A DNA stretch of 64,000 bases from Mitsuokella sp. oral taxon 131 str. W9106 (GTDB lineage Bacteria; Bacillota; Negativicutes; Selenomonadales; Selenomonadaceae): assembly GCF_000469545.1 (NCBI RefSeq), contig NZ_KI273050.1:62001-126000 (forward strand), in the 5' to 3' direction. Made by a program: the position numbers and the translations under genes. Of the stretch, positions 19,344 to 28,412 are shown piece by piece; within the stretch, counting starts at the first letter, position 1; the number at the start of each line of letters is the position of its first letter. The notes beneath the pieces were generated by a model. The model was not told where the DNA came from, did no database searches, and saw only the letters and a list, made by a program, of their open reading frames with translations.

Positions 19344-20450
19344 ATGCTAGAAGAACTAAAGCCCCGCCTCAGCGAGCTAAACGAAAAGCTCGGTCAGATG
19401 GAGATCTCGCTCGAAGTCCCCGCGAAGGAGGAGAAGATCGCCGAACTTGAGTACAAGATGGGCGAACCCACCTTTTGGGACGATGCGGAAGCGGCGCAGA
19501 AGATCAATCAGGAACTAAACGACGTCAAGATCAGCGTCGATAAATACAAAGGGCTTCGCGCGAAGTTTGAGGACGCGCAGACGCTTTGGGAGATGGGCAT
19601 GGAGGAAGGCGACGAAAGCATGGAGGAGGATGTAAAAGCCGACCTCGATGCGGTCGCTGGCGGGCTCGAGTCCCTGCAGCTTGAAGTGCTGCTCTCAGGG
19701 CCGTACGATGCGAACAACGCGATTCTGACGCTCCACGCGGGGGCGGGCGGAACGGAGGCGCAGGACTGGACGCAGATGCTTCTGCGTATGTATGGCCGAT
19801 GGGCGGAACGCCACGGTTTTGCCGTCGAGACGGCGGATCTCCTGCCAGGTGATGAGGCGGGGGTCAAGAGCGCGACGATCTTCATCAAAGGGCACAATGC
19901 CTACGGCTTCTTGAAGTCGGAAAAGGGCATCCACCGCCTCGTGCGCATTTCGCCGTTTGATGCCAATGCACGTCGCCATACGTCGTTTTCGGCATGCGAC
20001 ATCATGCCGGAGATCGACGATGCCGTCGAAGTCGACATCAATATGTCGGACGTGCGCGTCGATACGTACCGCGCATCGGGCGCAGGCGGCCAGCACATCA
20101 ACAAGACGTCGTCCGCCGTCCGCATGACGCATGAACCGACGGGCATCGTCGTCCAGTGCCAGAACGAGCGCTCCCAGCTCCAAAATCGCGAACAGTGCCT
20201 CAAAATGCTCCGCGCAAAGCTTTTTGAGCTCGAATTGGAGAAGAAAGAGGCGGAGCTTGCGAAGCTCGAAGGAGACCAGCAGAAGATCGAATGGGGCAGC
20301 CAGATTCGCTCCTATGTATTCCAGCCTTACACGATGGTCAAGGATCATCGCACGAATGCCGAGACGGGCAACGTACAGGCTGTCATGGACGGCGATCTCG
20401 ACATGTTCATCCGCGCGTTCCTCGCGGCGAAGGCGAATCACGAGATCTGA
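19344..20450 (+). CDS. prfB: peptide chain release factor 2, single uninterrupted frame
   Basis: A 368-residue RF2. GAGGQ near 248 is the catalytic peptidyl-hydrolysis loop. SPF near 203 (RISPFDANARRHTSF) is the UGA/UAA recognition motif that separates RF2 from RF1. Most bacteria need a +1 frameshift at an in-frame UGA around codon 25. Here the equivalent position reads CTC GAA (19410-19415) with no stop, so the protein is made without frameshifting and lacks that autoregulation. GGAAAGGAA precedes the ATG. The secA-prfB order is common in Firmicutes. Confidence 0.97.
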   Translation: MLEELKPRLSELNEKLGQMEISLEVPAKEEKIAELEYKMGEPTFWDDAEAAQKINQELNDVKISVDKYKGLRAKFEDAQTLWEMGMEEGDESMEEDVKADLDAVAGGLESLQLEVLLSGPYDANNAILTLHAGAGGTEAQDWTQMLLRMYGRWAERHGFAVETADLLPGDEAGVKSATIFIKGHNAYGFLKSEKGIHRLVRISPFDANARRHTSFSACDIMPEIDDAVEVDINMSDVRVDTYRASGAGGQHINKTSSAVRMTHEPTGIVVQCQNERSQLQNREQCLKMLRAKLFELELEKKEAELAKLEGDQQKIEWGSQIRSYVFQPYTMVKDHRTNAETGNVQAVMDGDLDMFIRAFLAAKANHEI

Positions 20451-20466
20451 CGCAGCAGGCAGAATG

Positions 20467-20506
20467 AGATGAGGTTTGTTCAAAATCCGGCCAGACCTCA
20501 TCTTTT
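20467..20506 (+). terminator. rho-independent terminator after prfB
   Basis: AGATGAGGT (20467-20475) pairs with ACCTCATCT (20495-20503), followed by TTT. Confidence 0.8.
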
Positions 20507-20557
20507 CTATTTATTCTATTTATGATTTATGGCGGCGGGTGCCAGGGAGGGGAGAAA

Positions 20558-21256
20558 ATGCGAAAAGCCTTGACTATTCTAGGCTTGTTCTTCATAATAT
20601 TAGTCGTAATTGCGGAGTTCGTCCTGCCGGGAATCGTGCGCGGGACGCTCCGGACGAAGGCGGAGGGGCGGCTCGCGACGTCGGATGTGACGGTCACAGT
20701 GGACTCTGCGCCCGCTGCACTCCTCGCGCTCGGCGAGGCACAGGCACTGCACATTGTCGCACATCAGGCAAAGGTCGGCGACGTCACCGTACAGGAACTC
20801 ACGCTAGACGGAAAGGGCGTACGTCTTGACGTGCCGGCACTCGTGCACGGCGAGGGGATCCGCGTGCGTCGCGCCGATGCGCTCCAGATCCGTGGGATCA
20901 TTTCGGAGGACAATCTGCGCGAGGCCATCGCAGCGAAGATCGACCGCCTCGAAGACGTCGCCGTGAAGATTTCGCCGGACGGCGTGCTCGCGACGGCGCG
21001 CGTGAAACTCTTCGGACGGAAGGCGGATGTCGAACTTGAAGGAGACGTCGTCGAAGACGGCGGCGCACTCTATTTCCGCATGAGCCGGCTAAACGTCAGG
21101 AATGCGCTTATTGGCACGGCAAAACTCTCGGATATGTTCGGCAGCTTCGAACTCGCGCCTGCGAACAAATTGCCGTTTGGGCTGAAACTTCAAAGCGTCA
21201 CGCAGAAGGACGGCAGGATTGTCCTCGTAGCGGAGCGCAGGAAAGACAAAGATTGA
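20558..21256 (+). CDS. DUF2993 (LmeA-like) lipid-binding protein
   Basis: A 232-residue protein with an N-terminal membrane anchor or signal (ALTILGLFFIILVVIAEFVLPGIV). A beta-rich extracytoplasmic domain of the DUF2993/LmeA type follows. The family shape is seen in ADALQIRGIISEDNLREAIAAKI and the LAPANKLPFGLKLQSV ending. ATG 20558 is preceded by GGGAGGGGAG. LmeA-type proteins bind phospholipids in the envelope; here the gene sits with DUF5693 and csaB, suggesting an envelope glycan or lipid role. Function otherwise unknown. Confidence 0.72.
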   Translation: MRKALTILGLFFIILVVIAEFVLPGIVRGTLRTKAEGRLATSDVTVTVDSAPAALLALGEAQALHIVAHQAKVGDVTVQELTLDGKGVRLDVPALVHGEGIRVRRADALQIRGIISEDNLREAIAAKIDRLEDVAVKISPDGVLATARVKLFGRKADVELEGDVVEDGGALYFRMSRLNVRNALIGTAKLSDMFGSFELAPANKLPFGLKLQSVTQKDGRIVLVAERRKDKD

Positions 21257-21281
21257 CATAAATTAAGGTGGATTCATTACC

Positions 21282-23345
21282 ATGAAGGATTTTCGATACA
21301 ATCGCTTCCTCATTTTGGTCATTGCCTTCGGGCTTATTGCGGCGCTTTTGATCGGCATCGAACGTCATCACGTCGAGCGTGCGAGCCAGCAGGTCGATCT
21401 CGCGATCGACTACGAGGGGCTTCAGGAACTCGCGCAGCGCGAGGGCATGGAAGAAGCGGATGTGCTTCGCGCGGCGAGGGACGCGGGCATCCACTCGCTC
21501 GCCGTCTACGAGACGACATTCAAGAAGCTCAATGCAAACGGCAAAGTGACGGCAATCGCGGGAAGCGACATCCTCGCACGCTACCATGCGGGTGCGCTCA
21601 GCGACGAACGCTGGCGTGCGCTCGTCGCCGCAGGCAGGATCGTCGGCACGGAAGCCTATGTCGTCGGAAACGACGCGCAGACTTATCGCGAGGTGAAGGA
21701 AGACCTTTTCCGCCGTCTTGGAAGGAGCCGCGTCACGGTGCTTTCCGTCGGCGATGAGGAAGTGCTCGCCGTCAAAGCGCATTACGAATCGCTGCTCAAG
21801 ATGAATCTTGGCATGCCGACGGACGAAATGCGCGCCGTCAACGCAGCAGGGTTCCAAGTCCTCGCGCGTCCGAGCAACTACGAAAACTGCTCGGCAGAGG
21901 ATGTTTCGGCCGTCTTTTCGCGCATGGATGGCATCGACATATCGGAGATCGTATTCTCAGGCGCGCAGACGCTTGGCGCACCGAAATCCCTGCAGGCGAC
22001 GATCGACGCGATGAAGGCGCGTGATCTCACGTTCGGGCTGATCGAGGCGACGACACAGCTTCAGTTCTACAAACAGGACGGCATGGAAGAGATCGCAAAA
22101 GGGCTCGGCTACGATAAGGTCGCACGCCTCTACGCGATCCCGAAGGACGAGCAGCCGAAGATGAAGATCGCGGATGCCGTCGAGCGTTGGGCGAATACGG
22201 ACGAGGAGCGCAATATCCGCATCGACCTCCTGCGCATCTACGACAAGCCGTCGCCGAACATGAGTCTCTTTGAGACGAATATGAAGTATTTCCACGACAC
22301 AAGGGACAAGATCACTGCGAATGGATTCACGATCGGCCCGGCCGGCACGTTTGCTAGGTACGAGCCGCTGCGCAGCCTTCGCGCACTCATCGCACTCGGC
22401 GTCGCGGCAGCAGGCGTGCTCTACCTCTCGCTCGTCATCCCCCGGCTCAATGCGAGTCCGAAACACCAGTACATCCTATTTGGCATCTTTGGCGCACTCG
22501 CGGCGATCCCCATCATGATGGGAAACGGATCGAAGATTCGCGTTATCGCGGCACTCGCGAGCGCAAACCTCTTCCCTGCGCTCGCCGTCATTTGGCAGCT
22601 CGACCGCGTGCGTCATTTTCGTGCAAAAGCGCGCATCGCGCTTTTGCATCTCATCGTGACAGCGGCACTCGCGCTCTTTTTGGCGGGGGCGATGTCGTAT
22701 GTCGGTGCGGCATACCTTTCGGGTTCGCTCGCGGATACCCAGTATTTCCTTGAATTTAACATCTTCCGCGGCATCAAGCTCACGTTTGTCCTGCCGCTCC
22801 TCTTCGTTGCGATTGCATTTTTGCAGCGCTTCGATATTTTCGACGGCAGGATGGATGCGACAAAAGGCGTCATCGCGCAGGTCAGGCACATCCTCGATAC
22901 GCCCGTCAAGGTCGGCACGCTTATCGGTCTCTTCTTTGTCCTCGTAGCGGGCATCGTGCTTGTCGCGCGAAGCGGTCATACGTCCGGCATGCCCGTCTCC
23001 CATTGGGAGCTGCAGTTTCGTGCATTCTTGGAGCAGACGTTCTACGCGCGTCCGCGCACAAAGGAACTGCTCATCGGGCATCCCGCTTTCATGCTCGCGG
23101 CGATGGCGCTCCTCCGCAAGTGGCCGACGATGGTCTTCTTCGTGTTTGTGCTCATCGCGACGATCGGACAGGGTTCGATGGTCGAGACGTTTGCACACAT
23201 GCGGACGCCGATCTACATGTCCTTTATGCGTGGCATCGGCGGCCTCGTGCTCGGCGCCGCTGTCGGTGCGGCCGCGATGGTCTGTGTCGAGATCTGGCAG
23301 GCAATCATGGCGAAGGCGAAAGAGAAGGAGAGTCAGGCGAACTGA
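21282..23345 (+). CDS. DUF5693-family membrane protein
   Basis: A 687-residue protein with one N-terminal membrane helix (FLILVIAFGLIAALLIGI). A large soluble, probably extracytoplasmic region with several DLRIY-like segments extends to about 355, followed by a cluster of around eight membrane helices (about 360-670). It matches what I know as DUF5693, usually found next to csaB in Firmicutes. AAGGTGG lies 9 bp before the ATG. Its stop overlaps the csaB start (TGATG), so the two are translationally coupled. Context suggests it handles the glycan that CsaB pyruvylates. No catalytic motif is recognised. Confidence 0.72.
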   Translation: MKDFRYNRFLILVIAFGLIAALLIGIERHHVERASQQVDLAIDYEGLQELAQREGMEEADVLRAARDAGIHSLAVYETTFKKLNANGKVTAIAGSDILARYHAGALSDERWRALVAAGRIVGTEAYVVGNDAQTYREVKEDLFRRLGRSRVTVLSVGDEEVLAVKAHYESLLKMNLGMPTDEMRAVNAAGFQVLARPSNYENCSAEDVSAVFSRMDGIDISEIVFSGAQTLGAPKSLQATIDAMKARDLTFGLIEATTQLQFYKQDGMEEIAKGLGYDKVARLYAIPKDEQPKMKIADAVERWANTDEERNIRIDLLRIYDKPSPNMSLFETNMKYFHDTRDKITANGFTIGPAGTFARYEPLRSLRALIALGVAAAGVLYLSLVIPRLNASPKHQYILFGIFGALAAIPIMMGNGSKIRVIAALASANLFPALAVIWQLDRVRHFRAKARIALLHLIVTAALALFLAGAMSYVGAAYLSGSLADTQYFLEFNIFRGIKLTFVLPLLFVAIAFLQRFDIFDGRMDATKGVIAQVRHILDTPVKVGTLIGLFFVLVAGIVLVARSGHTSGMPVSHWELQFRAFLEQTFYARPRTKELLIGHPAFMLAAMALLRKWPTMVFFVFVLIATIGQGSMVETFAHMRTPIYMSFMRGIGGLVLGAAVGAAAMVCVEIWQAIMAKAKEKESQAN

Positions 23346-24430
23346 TGGAGAAACGGATTGTCGTATCTGGCTACTACGGGGCAAAGAACGCAGGCGATGA
23401 AGCCATGCTCGCGGCCATGCTCGAAGTGCTCCGTGACCTCGACCCAAAACTTCATATTACGGTGATTTCGGCAAGCCCGAAGGATACGGCAGAGCGCCAT
23501 GGCGTAGAGGCGGTCTCATGGATATCCTTGCCCGCCATTTTCGATGCACTCGCGCATGCTGATATCCTTCTGAGCGGTGGCGGAAGCCTTCTGCAAAATG
23601 TCACGAGCAGGAGAAGCCTCTACTACTATCTCGCCATTATATTTCTTGCACGTATGCTCGGCAAGCGTGTCATGCTTTATGCGCAGGGGATCGGACCGAT
23701 TATCGGTCATGTCGCAGAGACGGCTATGCGCTTCGTGCTGCGCGGCGTCGACTGCATCACGGTGCGTGACAAAGGCTCGCTCGAAGAGCTTATGCGACTT
23801 GGTATCCAAAGGCCAAAGACTCGATGCACGGCCGATCCCGTGCTCGCGATTCACCCTGTGACGCGCGAAGCGGGGCGCACGATATTTGATGCGTATCACG
23901 TGCGGGAAGACCTGCCTGTCGTCGGCATATCCGTGCGCGACTGGCAGCACGAACAGGCGTTCAAACAGGTCTTTGCCGAGGTATCGGATCGCATCGTGCG
24001 CGAGCTAGGCGCGCAGGTCGTATTCCTGCCCATGCAGTTTCCAGAGGACGTGCGGGCGGCGAAGAGCATCGCTGAGCGCACGCACGAGTCCTGTGCGGTG
24101 CTCGCGGGCGAGTATACGACGGCGGAATTTCTCTCGCTCGTCGGCAACATGGATCTCATGCTCGGCATTCGCCTTCACGCACTCATCTTTGCGGGCGTCA
24201 TGAACGTGCCGCGCATCGGCATATCCTACGACCCAAAAGTTGATCGGTTCCTCGCTTCGATCGGCGAGCGCCCCGTCGGCAATCTTCGCACGATCACGGT
24301 GGAGGCTCTCATGAAAGCGGTGCATACGGCGTGGGATCAGCGGAGGGGGCGGGAACATACGCTGCCGATGAAGCTTCGCGAACTCGCTGCAGAGAACGCG
24401 CATATGGCGCTCGAACTCATTTACGATTAA
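23345..24430 (+). CDS. csaB: CsaB polysaccharide pyruvyl transferase
   Basis: A 361-residue cytoplasmic enzyme of the polysaccharide pyruvyl transferase family. It starts MEKRIVVSGYYGAKNAGDEAML, with GGGSLLQNVTSRRSLYYYL near 80 and LGIRLHALIFAGVMNVPRIGISYDPKV near 280, all typical of CsaB. It transfers pyruvate from phosphoenolpyruvate as a ketal to a wall polymer sugar (ManNAc in known cases), creating the ligand for SLH domains. It is the last gene of the operon, followed by a strong terminator. In a diderm this ligand could anchor SLH-bearing outer-membrane proteins to the wall. Confidence 0.93.
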   Translation: MEKRIVVSGYYGAKNAGDEAMLAAMLEVLRDLDPKLHITVISASPKDTAERHGVEAVSWISLPAIFDALAHADILLSGGGSLLQNVTSRRSLYYYLAIIFLARMLGKRVMLYAQGIGPIIGHVAETAMRFVLRGVDCITVRDKGSLEELMRLGIQRPKTRCTADPVLAIHPVTREAGRTIFDAYHVREDLPVVGISVRDWQHEQAFKQVFAEVSDRIVRELGAQVVFLPMQFPEDVRAAKSIAERTHESCAVLAGEYTTAEFLSLVGNMDLMLGIRLHALIFAGVMNVPRIGISYDPKVDRFLASIGERPVGNLRTITVEALMKAVHTAWDQRRGREHTLPMKLRELAAENAHMALELIYD

Positions 24431-24431
24431 G

Positions 24432-24468
24432 AGAACGAGGGATTTTCTCCCGTTCTTTTTCTTTTTTT
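24432..24468 (+). terminator. rho-independent terminator after csaB
   Basis: GAACGAGGGA-TTTT-CTCCCGTTC followed by a long T-rich run. Confidence 0.9.
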
Positions 24469-24478
24469 CATAAAACTA

Positions 24479-24487
24479 TGATACAAT
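24479..24487 (+). promoter_or_regulatory. extended -10 promoter of the ftsEX operon
   Basis: TG-A-TACAAT, 37 bp before ftsE. There is no good -35 because the csaB terminator tail occupies it. Confidence 0.6.
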
Positions 24488-24524
24488 TAAAAAGGTTATG
24501 TTACATGACGGAGGAATCGCTTGC

Positions 24525-25211
24525 ATGATCCAAATGCGAAATGTATCAAAGGTCTATGAGAACGGTGCCGTGGCACTCGATCAGATCAACGTAACAATAG
24601 AAAAGGGCGAGTTCGTGTTCATCGTCGGCGCGTCCGGTGCGGGGAAGTCCACCTTCATCAAAATGCTGTTCCGCGAGGAGCTTCCAAGCGAGGGGGAGCT
24701 CCTCGTAAACGGGCACGACGTCGTGCGCATGGCGCGCGCGGACGTGCCGTTCCTCAGGCGTGGGCTCGGTGTCATCTTTCAGGACTACCGCTTGCTGCCC
24801 GACAAGACGGTCTTCGAGAACGTCGCATTCGCGATGCAGGTCATCGAGGCGCCGCGCCGCATCATGCAGCGCAGCGTCAACTCGGTCTTGGACGTCGTCG
24901 GGCTTCGCGAGAAGTACCGCTGCTTCCCTTCGCAGCTTTCGGGCGGCGAGCAGCAGCGTGTCGCGATTGCACGCGCACTCGTCAACGCGCCCGACATCCT
25001 CATCGCTGACGAGCCGACGGGAAACCTTGACCCCGAGACGAGCTGGGATATCATGGACATTTTCAAGCGCATCAATGCAGCGGGGACGACGATCGTCATG
25101 GCGACGCACGACAAGCGCATCGTCGACACGATGAAGAAGCGCGTCATTGCGATCGAGGATGGGCGTATCGCCCGCGACGAGGCACGGGGGGCATACGGCT
25201 ATGAAGATTAG
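24525..25211 (+). CDS. ftsE: cell-division ATPase FtsE
   Basis: A 228-residue ABC ATPase of the FtsE type: MIQMRNVSKVYENG start, Walker A GASGAGKST near 36, Q-loop VIFQDYRLLPDKTV, signature [15 protein letters not shown], Walker [17 protein letters not shown]. The ribosome site GGAGG lies before ATG 24525. With FtsX it forms a mechanotransmission complex that turns on a peptidoglycan hydrolase during division. The next two genes are ftsX, overlapping by 11 bp, and a murein hydrolase, so the whole module is here. Confidence 0.96.
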   Translation: MIQMRNVSKVYENGAVALDQINVTIEKGEFVFIVGASGAGKSTFIKMLFREELPSEGELLVNGHDVVRMARADVPFLRRGLGVIFQDYRLLPDKTVFENVAFAMQVIEAPRRIMQRSVNSVLDVVGLREKYRCFPSQLSGGEQQRVAIARALVNAPDILIADEPTGNLDPETSWDIMDIFKRINAAGTTIVMATHDKRIVDTMKKRVIAIEDGRIARDEARGAYGYED

Positions 25212-26088
25212 GACAAGCGAATACTTCATTCAGGAGGTATTTCGCTCGCTGCGGCGCAACAACTGGATGACGTTCGCCTCGATCAGTACGGTCGCCGTAT
25301 CGCTTTTCGTGCTCGGCGTATTCCTCATACTCGTCCTCAATATGAATCGCATGGCCAATACACTTGAATCCCAGGTGCAGATCAGCGTCTACTTGCAGGA
25401 CGGAATCAACAAGAGCGACCGTGAGGACATGGAAAAGGATATCGAGCACATGCAGGGCATCGAGCGTGTTGTCTTTGTCGATCGCGATACAGCGAAAGAG
25501 CGCCTCGCAGAGCGCCTCGGCGATCAAAAATACCTGCTCGATGCGCTCGGAGACAAGAATCCGCTGCCAGACGCCTTCGCGGTCACAGTCAAGCAGCCCG
25601 ACCTCGTTGAGACGGCGGCGACGGCGATCGAGCAAATGCCGGGCGTCGAATCGGCAAAATACGGGCAGGACGTCGTCGCGCATCTCTTCGATATCACGCG
25701 CCTCATGCGTCTTTTTGGCGTTGCGCTTATGGCGCTTCTCGCAGGCGCGACGATTTTCATCATCTCGAATACGATACGCCTGACGGTCTTTGCGCGGCGC
25801 AAGGAAATCGCCATCATGAAGTACGTCGGCGCAACGGATTGGTTTATCCGCTGGCCGTTCCTGCTTGAAGGCATCGTCATGGGGTTTGTCGGCGGCGTTT
25901 TGTCAGCGATCGTGCTGCGCAGCTTCTATGCGGCGATGGCGTCGAAGATCTACAGCACATTGGCGTTCTTTCCGCTGATGCCGCAGTACCCGTTCATGAA
26001 CTACGTCAGCGCAGCGATCATCTTTTCGGGCATGGCAGTCGGTGCCATCGGCTCGACGATTTCGCTGAAGCGATTCCTAAAGGTATGA
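25201..26088 (+). CDS. ftsX: cell-division permease-like protein FtsX
   Basis: A 295-residue protein with the FtsX layout. A short cytoplasmic N-terminus with SLRRNNWMTFASISTVAVSL leads into the first membrane helix. An extracytoplasmic loop of about 110 residues follows (ISVYLQDGINKSDREDMEKDI onwards), then three more helices. The extracytoplasmic loop normally contacts the hydrolase. Starts at ATG 25201 inside the end of ftsE, preceded by ACGGGGGG. The murein hydrolase gene begins 6 bp after its stop. Confidence 0.95.
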   Translation: MKIRTSEYFIQEVFRSLRRNNWMTFASISTVAVSLFVLGVFLILVLNMNRMANTLESQVQISVYLQDGINKSDREDMEKDIEHMQGIERVVFVDRDTAKERLAERLGDQKYLLDALGDKNPLPDAFAVTVKQPDLVETAATAIEQMPGVESAKYGQDVVAHLFDITRLMRLFGVALMALLAGATIFIISNTIRLTVFARRKEIAIMKYVGATDWFIRWPFLLEGIVMGFVGGVLSAIVLRSFYAAMASKIYSTLAFFPLMPQYPFMNYVSAAIIFSGMAVGAIGSTISLKRFLKV

Positions 26089-26094
26089 GAGGCG

Positions 26095-27213
26095 ATGAAG
26101 TTGAATCGAACGATAGAAAAGGGTGCGGCGCTTGTGCTTGCAGCGCTTCTCCTCGCACCGCAGTTCTCGCTCGCGTCACCGGAGGACGATAGGGCAAGCT
26201 ATGAGGAGCAGGCGGCGGAAAAGCTCAAGGAGAGCAATGCCATACAGGGAAAGCTCGATTCCATCTCGGAAGAAAAGCGTCAGATCGACGAGGAAGCGGA
26301 CGCCGCGATCGCCGAGCACAAGGCGCGGCGCGCGGAGCTCCTTGAGACGCAGAGCCGCATGGAGGAGAATGAGGCGCGCATCAAGACGCTGCAAAAGGAC
26401 TACGACAAGCAGAGCACAAGGCTCGGCGAGCGCGTACGCGATATCTACATCAACGGCCAGATATCGTACCTCGACGTGCTCTTTGGGGCAAAGGACTTTC
26501 AGGATCTCATGACGCGCATGGATCTTCTGAAGCGCATCATCAAGCAGGACTACGACCTCGTGCAGGTCGTCATCGCGGAAAAGGACGAGATCGAGGACAA
26601 GCAGAAGGCACTCGCGAACGACCGCGACAAGCAGGCGGCGCAGGAAAAGAAGGCGCGCCTTGCACGCGAGGACATGGAAGCGAAGGTGCGCAAGCGGCAG
26701 GCGATCATCGACAAGCTCAAGACGGACAAGGCAACGATTGACCGTCAATACGACGAGCTCGTAGCGGCGTCGAAGCAGATCACGCAGATGCTCCAAGCGA
26801 GCCGCATTGCAAATGCACCCATTTCGGGCAGCGGCGCGATGATCTGGCCGGTCAACGGCTCAGTGACGAGCGGGTTCGGTTGGCGCGTCCATCCGATCAC
26901 GGGCACACAAAGGTTCCACAGCGGCGTCGACATCGGCGGCGACTACGGGCAGGAAATCCACGCAGCGCAGAGCGGCACGGTTGAGTTTGCAGGATGGATC
27001 TCGGGCTACGGAAACGCCGTCATCATCAACCACGGAGGCGGCATCTCCTCGCTCTATGGGCATTGCCAGTCCGTTGCCGTCAGCGTCGGACAGAGCGTAA
27101 GCCAAGGTGAGACGATTGCATACGTCGGCTCGACGGGCAACTCGACGGGACCGCACTGCCACTTTGAAGTGCGCCAGAACGGGGAGCCCGTGAATCCCTA
27201 CAACTACTTGTAA
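26095..27213 (+). CDS. EnvC-like murein hydrolase with coiled coil and catalytic M23 domain
   Basis: A 372-residue exported protein. A signal peptide (ALVLAALLLAPQFSLASP) is followed by a long charged coiled coil (about 35-245) like EnvC and PcsB. A short linker and an M23/LytM domain follow (about 255-372). Zinc ligands are visible: H and D in RFHSGVDIGG, and the HxH pair in GPHCHFEVRQNG. E. coli EnvC has lost these and only activates amidases; this protein should itself cut peptide cross-links. The position right after ftsX implies it is the FtsEX-controlled hydrolase. Confidence 0.93.
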   Translation: MKLNRTIEKGAALVLAALLLAPQFSLASPEDDRASYEEQAAEKLKESNAIQGKLDSISEEKRQIDEEADAAIAEHKARRAELLETQSRMEENEARIKTLQKDYDKQSTRLGERVRDIYINGQISYLDVLFGAKDFQDLMTRMDLLKRIIKQDYDLVQVVIAEKDEIEDKQKALANDRDKQAAQEKKARLAREDMEAKVRKRQAIIDKLKTDKATIDRQYDELVAASKQITQMLQASRIANAPISGSGAMIWPVNGSVTSGFGWRVHPITGTQRFHSGVDIGGDYGQEIHAAQSGTVEFAGWISGYGNAVIINHGGGISSLYGHCQSVAVSVGQSVSQGETIAYVGSTGNSTGPHCHFEVRQNGEPVNPYNYL

Positions 27214-27250
27214 GGAAATCGGATGATCCTCATTTCCATAAGGATAGGGT

Positions 27251-28399
27251 ATGACAAAGAAAAAAATCGTTTTGATCATGGTGCTGACGGCGATCATGTC
27301 AGCAGGTCTCACGATAGGCGCGATATGCGCTGCGTTGGGACTCGACGCAGCGCGGGCAGCCAATATGGCACGCTTCTTTGGCGTCATGCGGCTCATCGAG
27401 ATGCGCTACGTCACGCCGGTGGACGATGAGACGCTCATCGACGGTGCGATTTCAGGCATGGTGCAGTCGCTCGACGACCCGCATTCGATTTACATGAAGG
27501 CCTCTATGTTCAAGGAACTGCGCGAGCAGACAGAAGGCGAGTTCGGCGGTATCGGCGTGACGATGGGCTTCAAGGATTCGAAAGTCACGATCATATCCGT
27601 CCTGGAGGGAACGCCGGGCGAGGCGGCAGGCCTCATGGCAGGCGATGAGATCATTGCCGTTGACGGCACGTCTGTGACCGAGTGGCAGCCGGAAGAGGTT
27701 GCACTCCACATCCGCGGCGAGATCGATACGAACGTTGTGCTGACCATTCGCCGCGCGGGAGAGGACGATCACGACTACACGCTTACGCGTACGACGATCA
27801 AGATTCACTCCGTCAAGGGAAAGATGATCGACGGAACGCAGATCGGCTATCTCCGCATCGCGTCGTTTGCCGAGCACACGGGCGAGGAGTTCAAGCAGGA
27901 GCTTTCCGCGCTCGAAGCACAGGACATGAAAGGGCTCATCCTCGACCTTCGGCAGAATCCGGGCGGTCTTATCACGAGCTGCGTCAAGGTGGCAAATGAA
28001 GTCGTGCCGAAGGGGACGATCGTCTCCGTGGTCGAGCGTGACGGCTCGAAAGAGGAGTACACATCCTCGCTTGAAGCACCGAAGTACCCGATTGTCGTTC
28101 TCATCGACGGCAACAGTGCGAGCGCGTCCGAGATCCTATCCGGTGCCCTGCAGGATACGGGGGCGGCGACGCTCGTCGGCACGACGTCGTACGGAAAGGG
28201 GTCGGTGCAGATGGTGCTGCCGCTCCTGCACGACGACGGCATCAAGCTCACGATTGCAAAGTATTACACGCCGAACGGGCGCAGCATCGACGGCACGGGC
28301 ATCACGCCCGATGTCGAGGTGGGCTTCTCGCCCGGCGATACGCAGGATGTACAGCTTGAAAAAGCAGAAGAAGTGATGGAAGAGAAGCTCGCGCAGTAA
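27251..28399 (+). CDS. ctpA: S41-family C-terminal processing protease (CtpA-like)
   Basis: A 382-residue exported serine protease: signal/anchor helix at the N-terminus (VLIMVLTAIMSAGLTIGAIC), PDZ domain (about 95-180, GIGVTMGFKDSKVTIISVLEG), and protease core. The catalytic serine is seen in GNSASASEILSGAL (about 292) and the lysine in TSYGKGSVQ (about 316). It is in the same run of genes as ftsEX and the murein hydrolase, so trimming or turnover of that hydrolase or another wall enzyme is a reasonable guess. The start has AAGGATAGGG directly upstream. Confidence 0.93.
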   Translation: MTKKKIVLIMVLTAIMSAGLTIGAICAALGLDAARAANMARFFGVMRLIEMRYVTPVDDETLIDGAISGMVQSLDDPHSIYMKASMFKELREQTEGEFGGIGVTMGFKDSKVTIISVLEGTPGEAAGLMAGDEIIAVDGTSVTEWQPEEVALHIRGEIDTNVVLTIRRAGEDDHDYTLTRTTIKIHSVKGKMIDGTQIGYLRIASFAEHTGEEFKQELSALEAQDMKGLILDLRQNPGGLITSCVKVANEVVPKGTIVSVVERDGSKEEYTSSLEAPKYPIVVLIDGNSASASEILSGALQDTGAATLVGTTSYGKGSVQMVLPLLHDDGIKLTIAKYYTPNGRSIDGTGITPDVEVGFSPGDTQDVQLEKAEEVMEEKLAQ

Positions 28400-28412
28400 A
28401 GGGGGATAGCAG

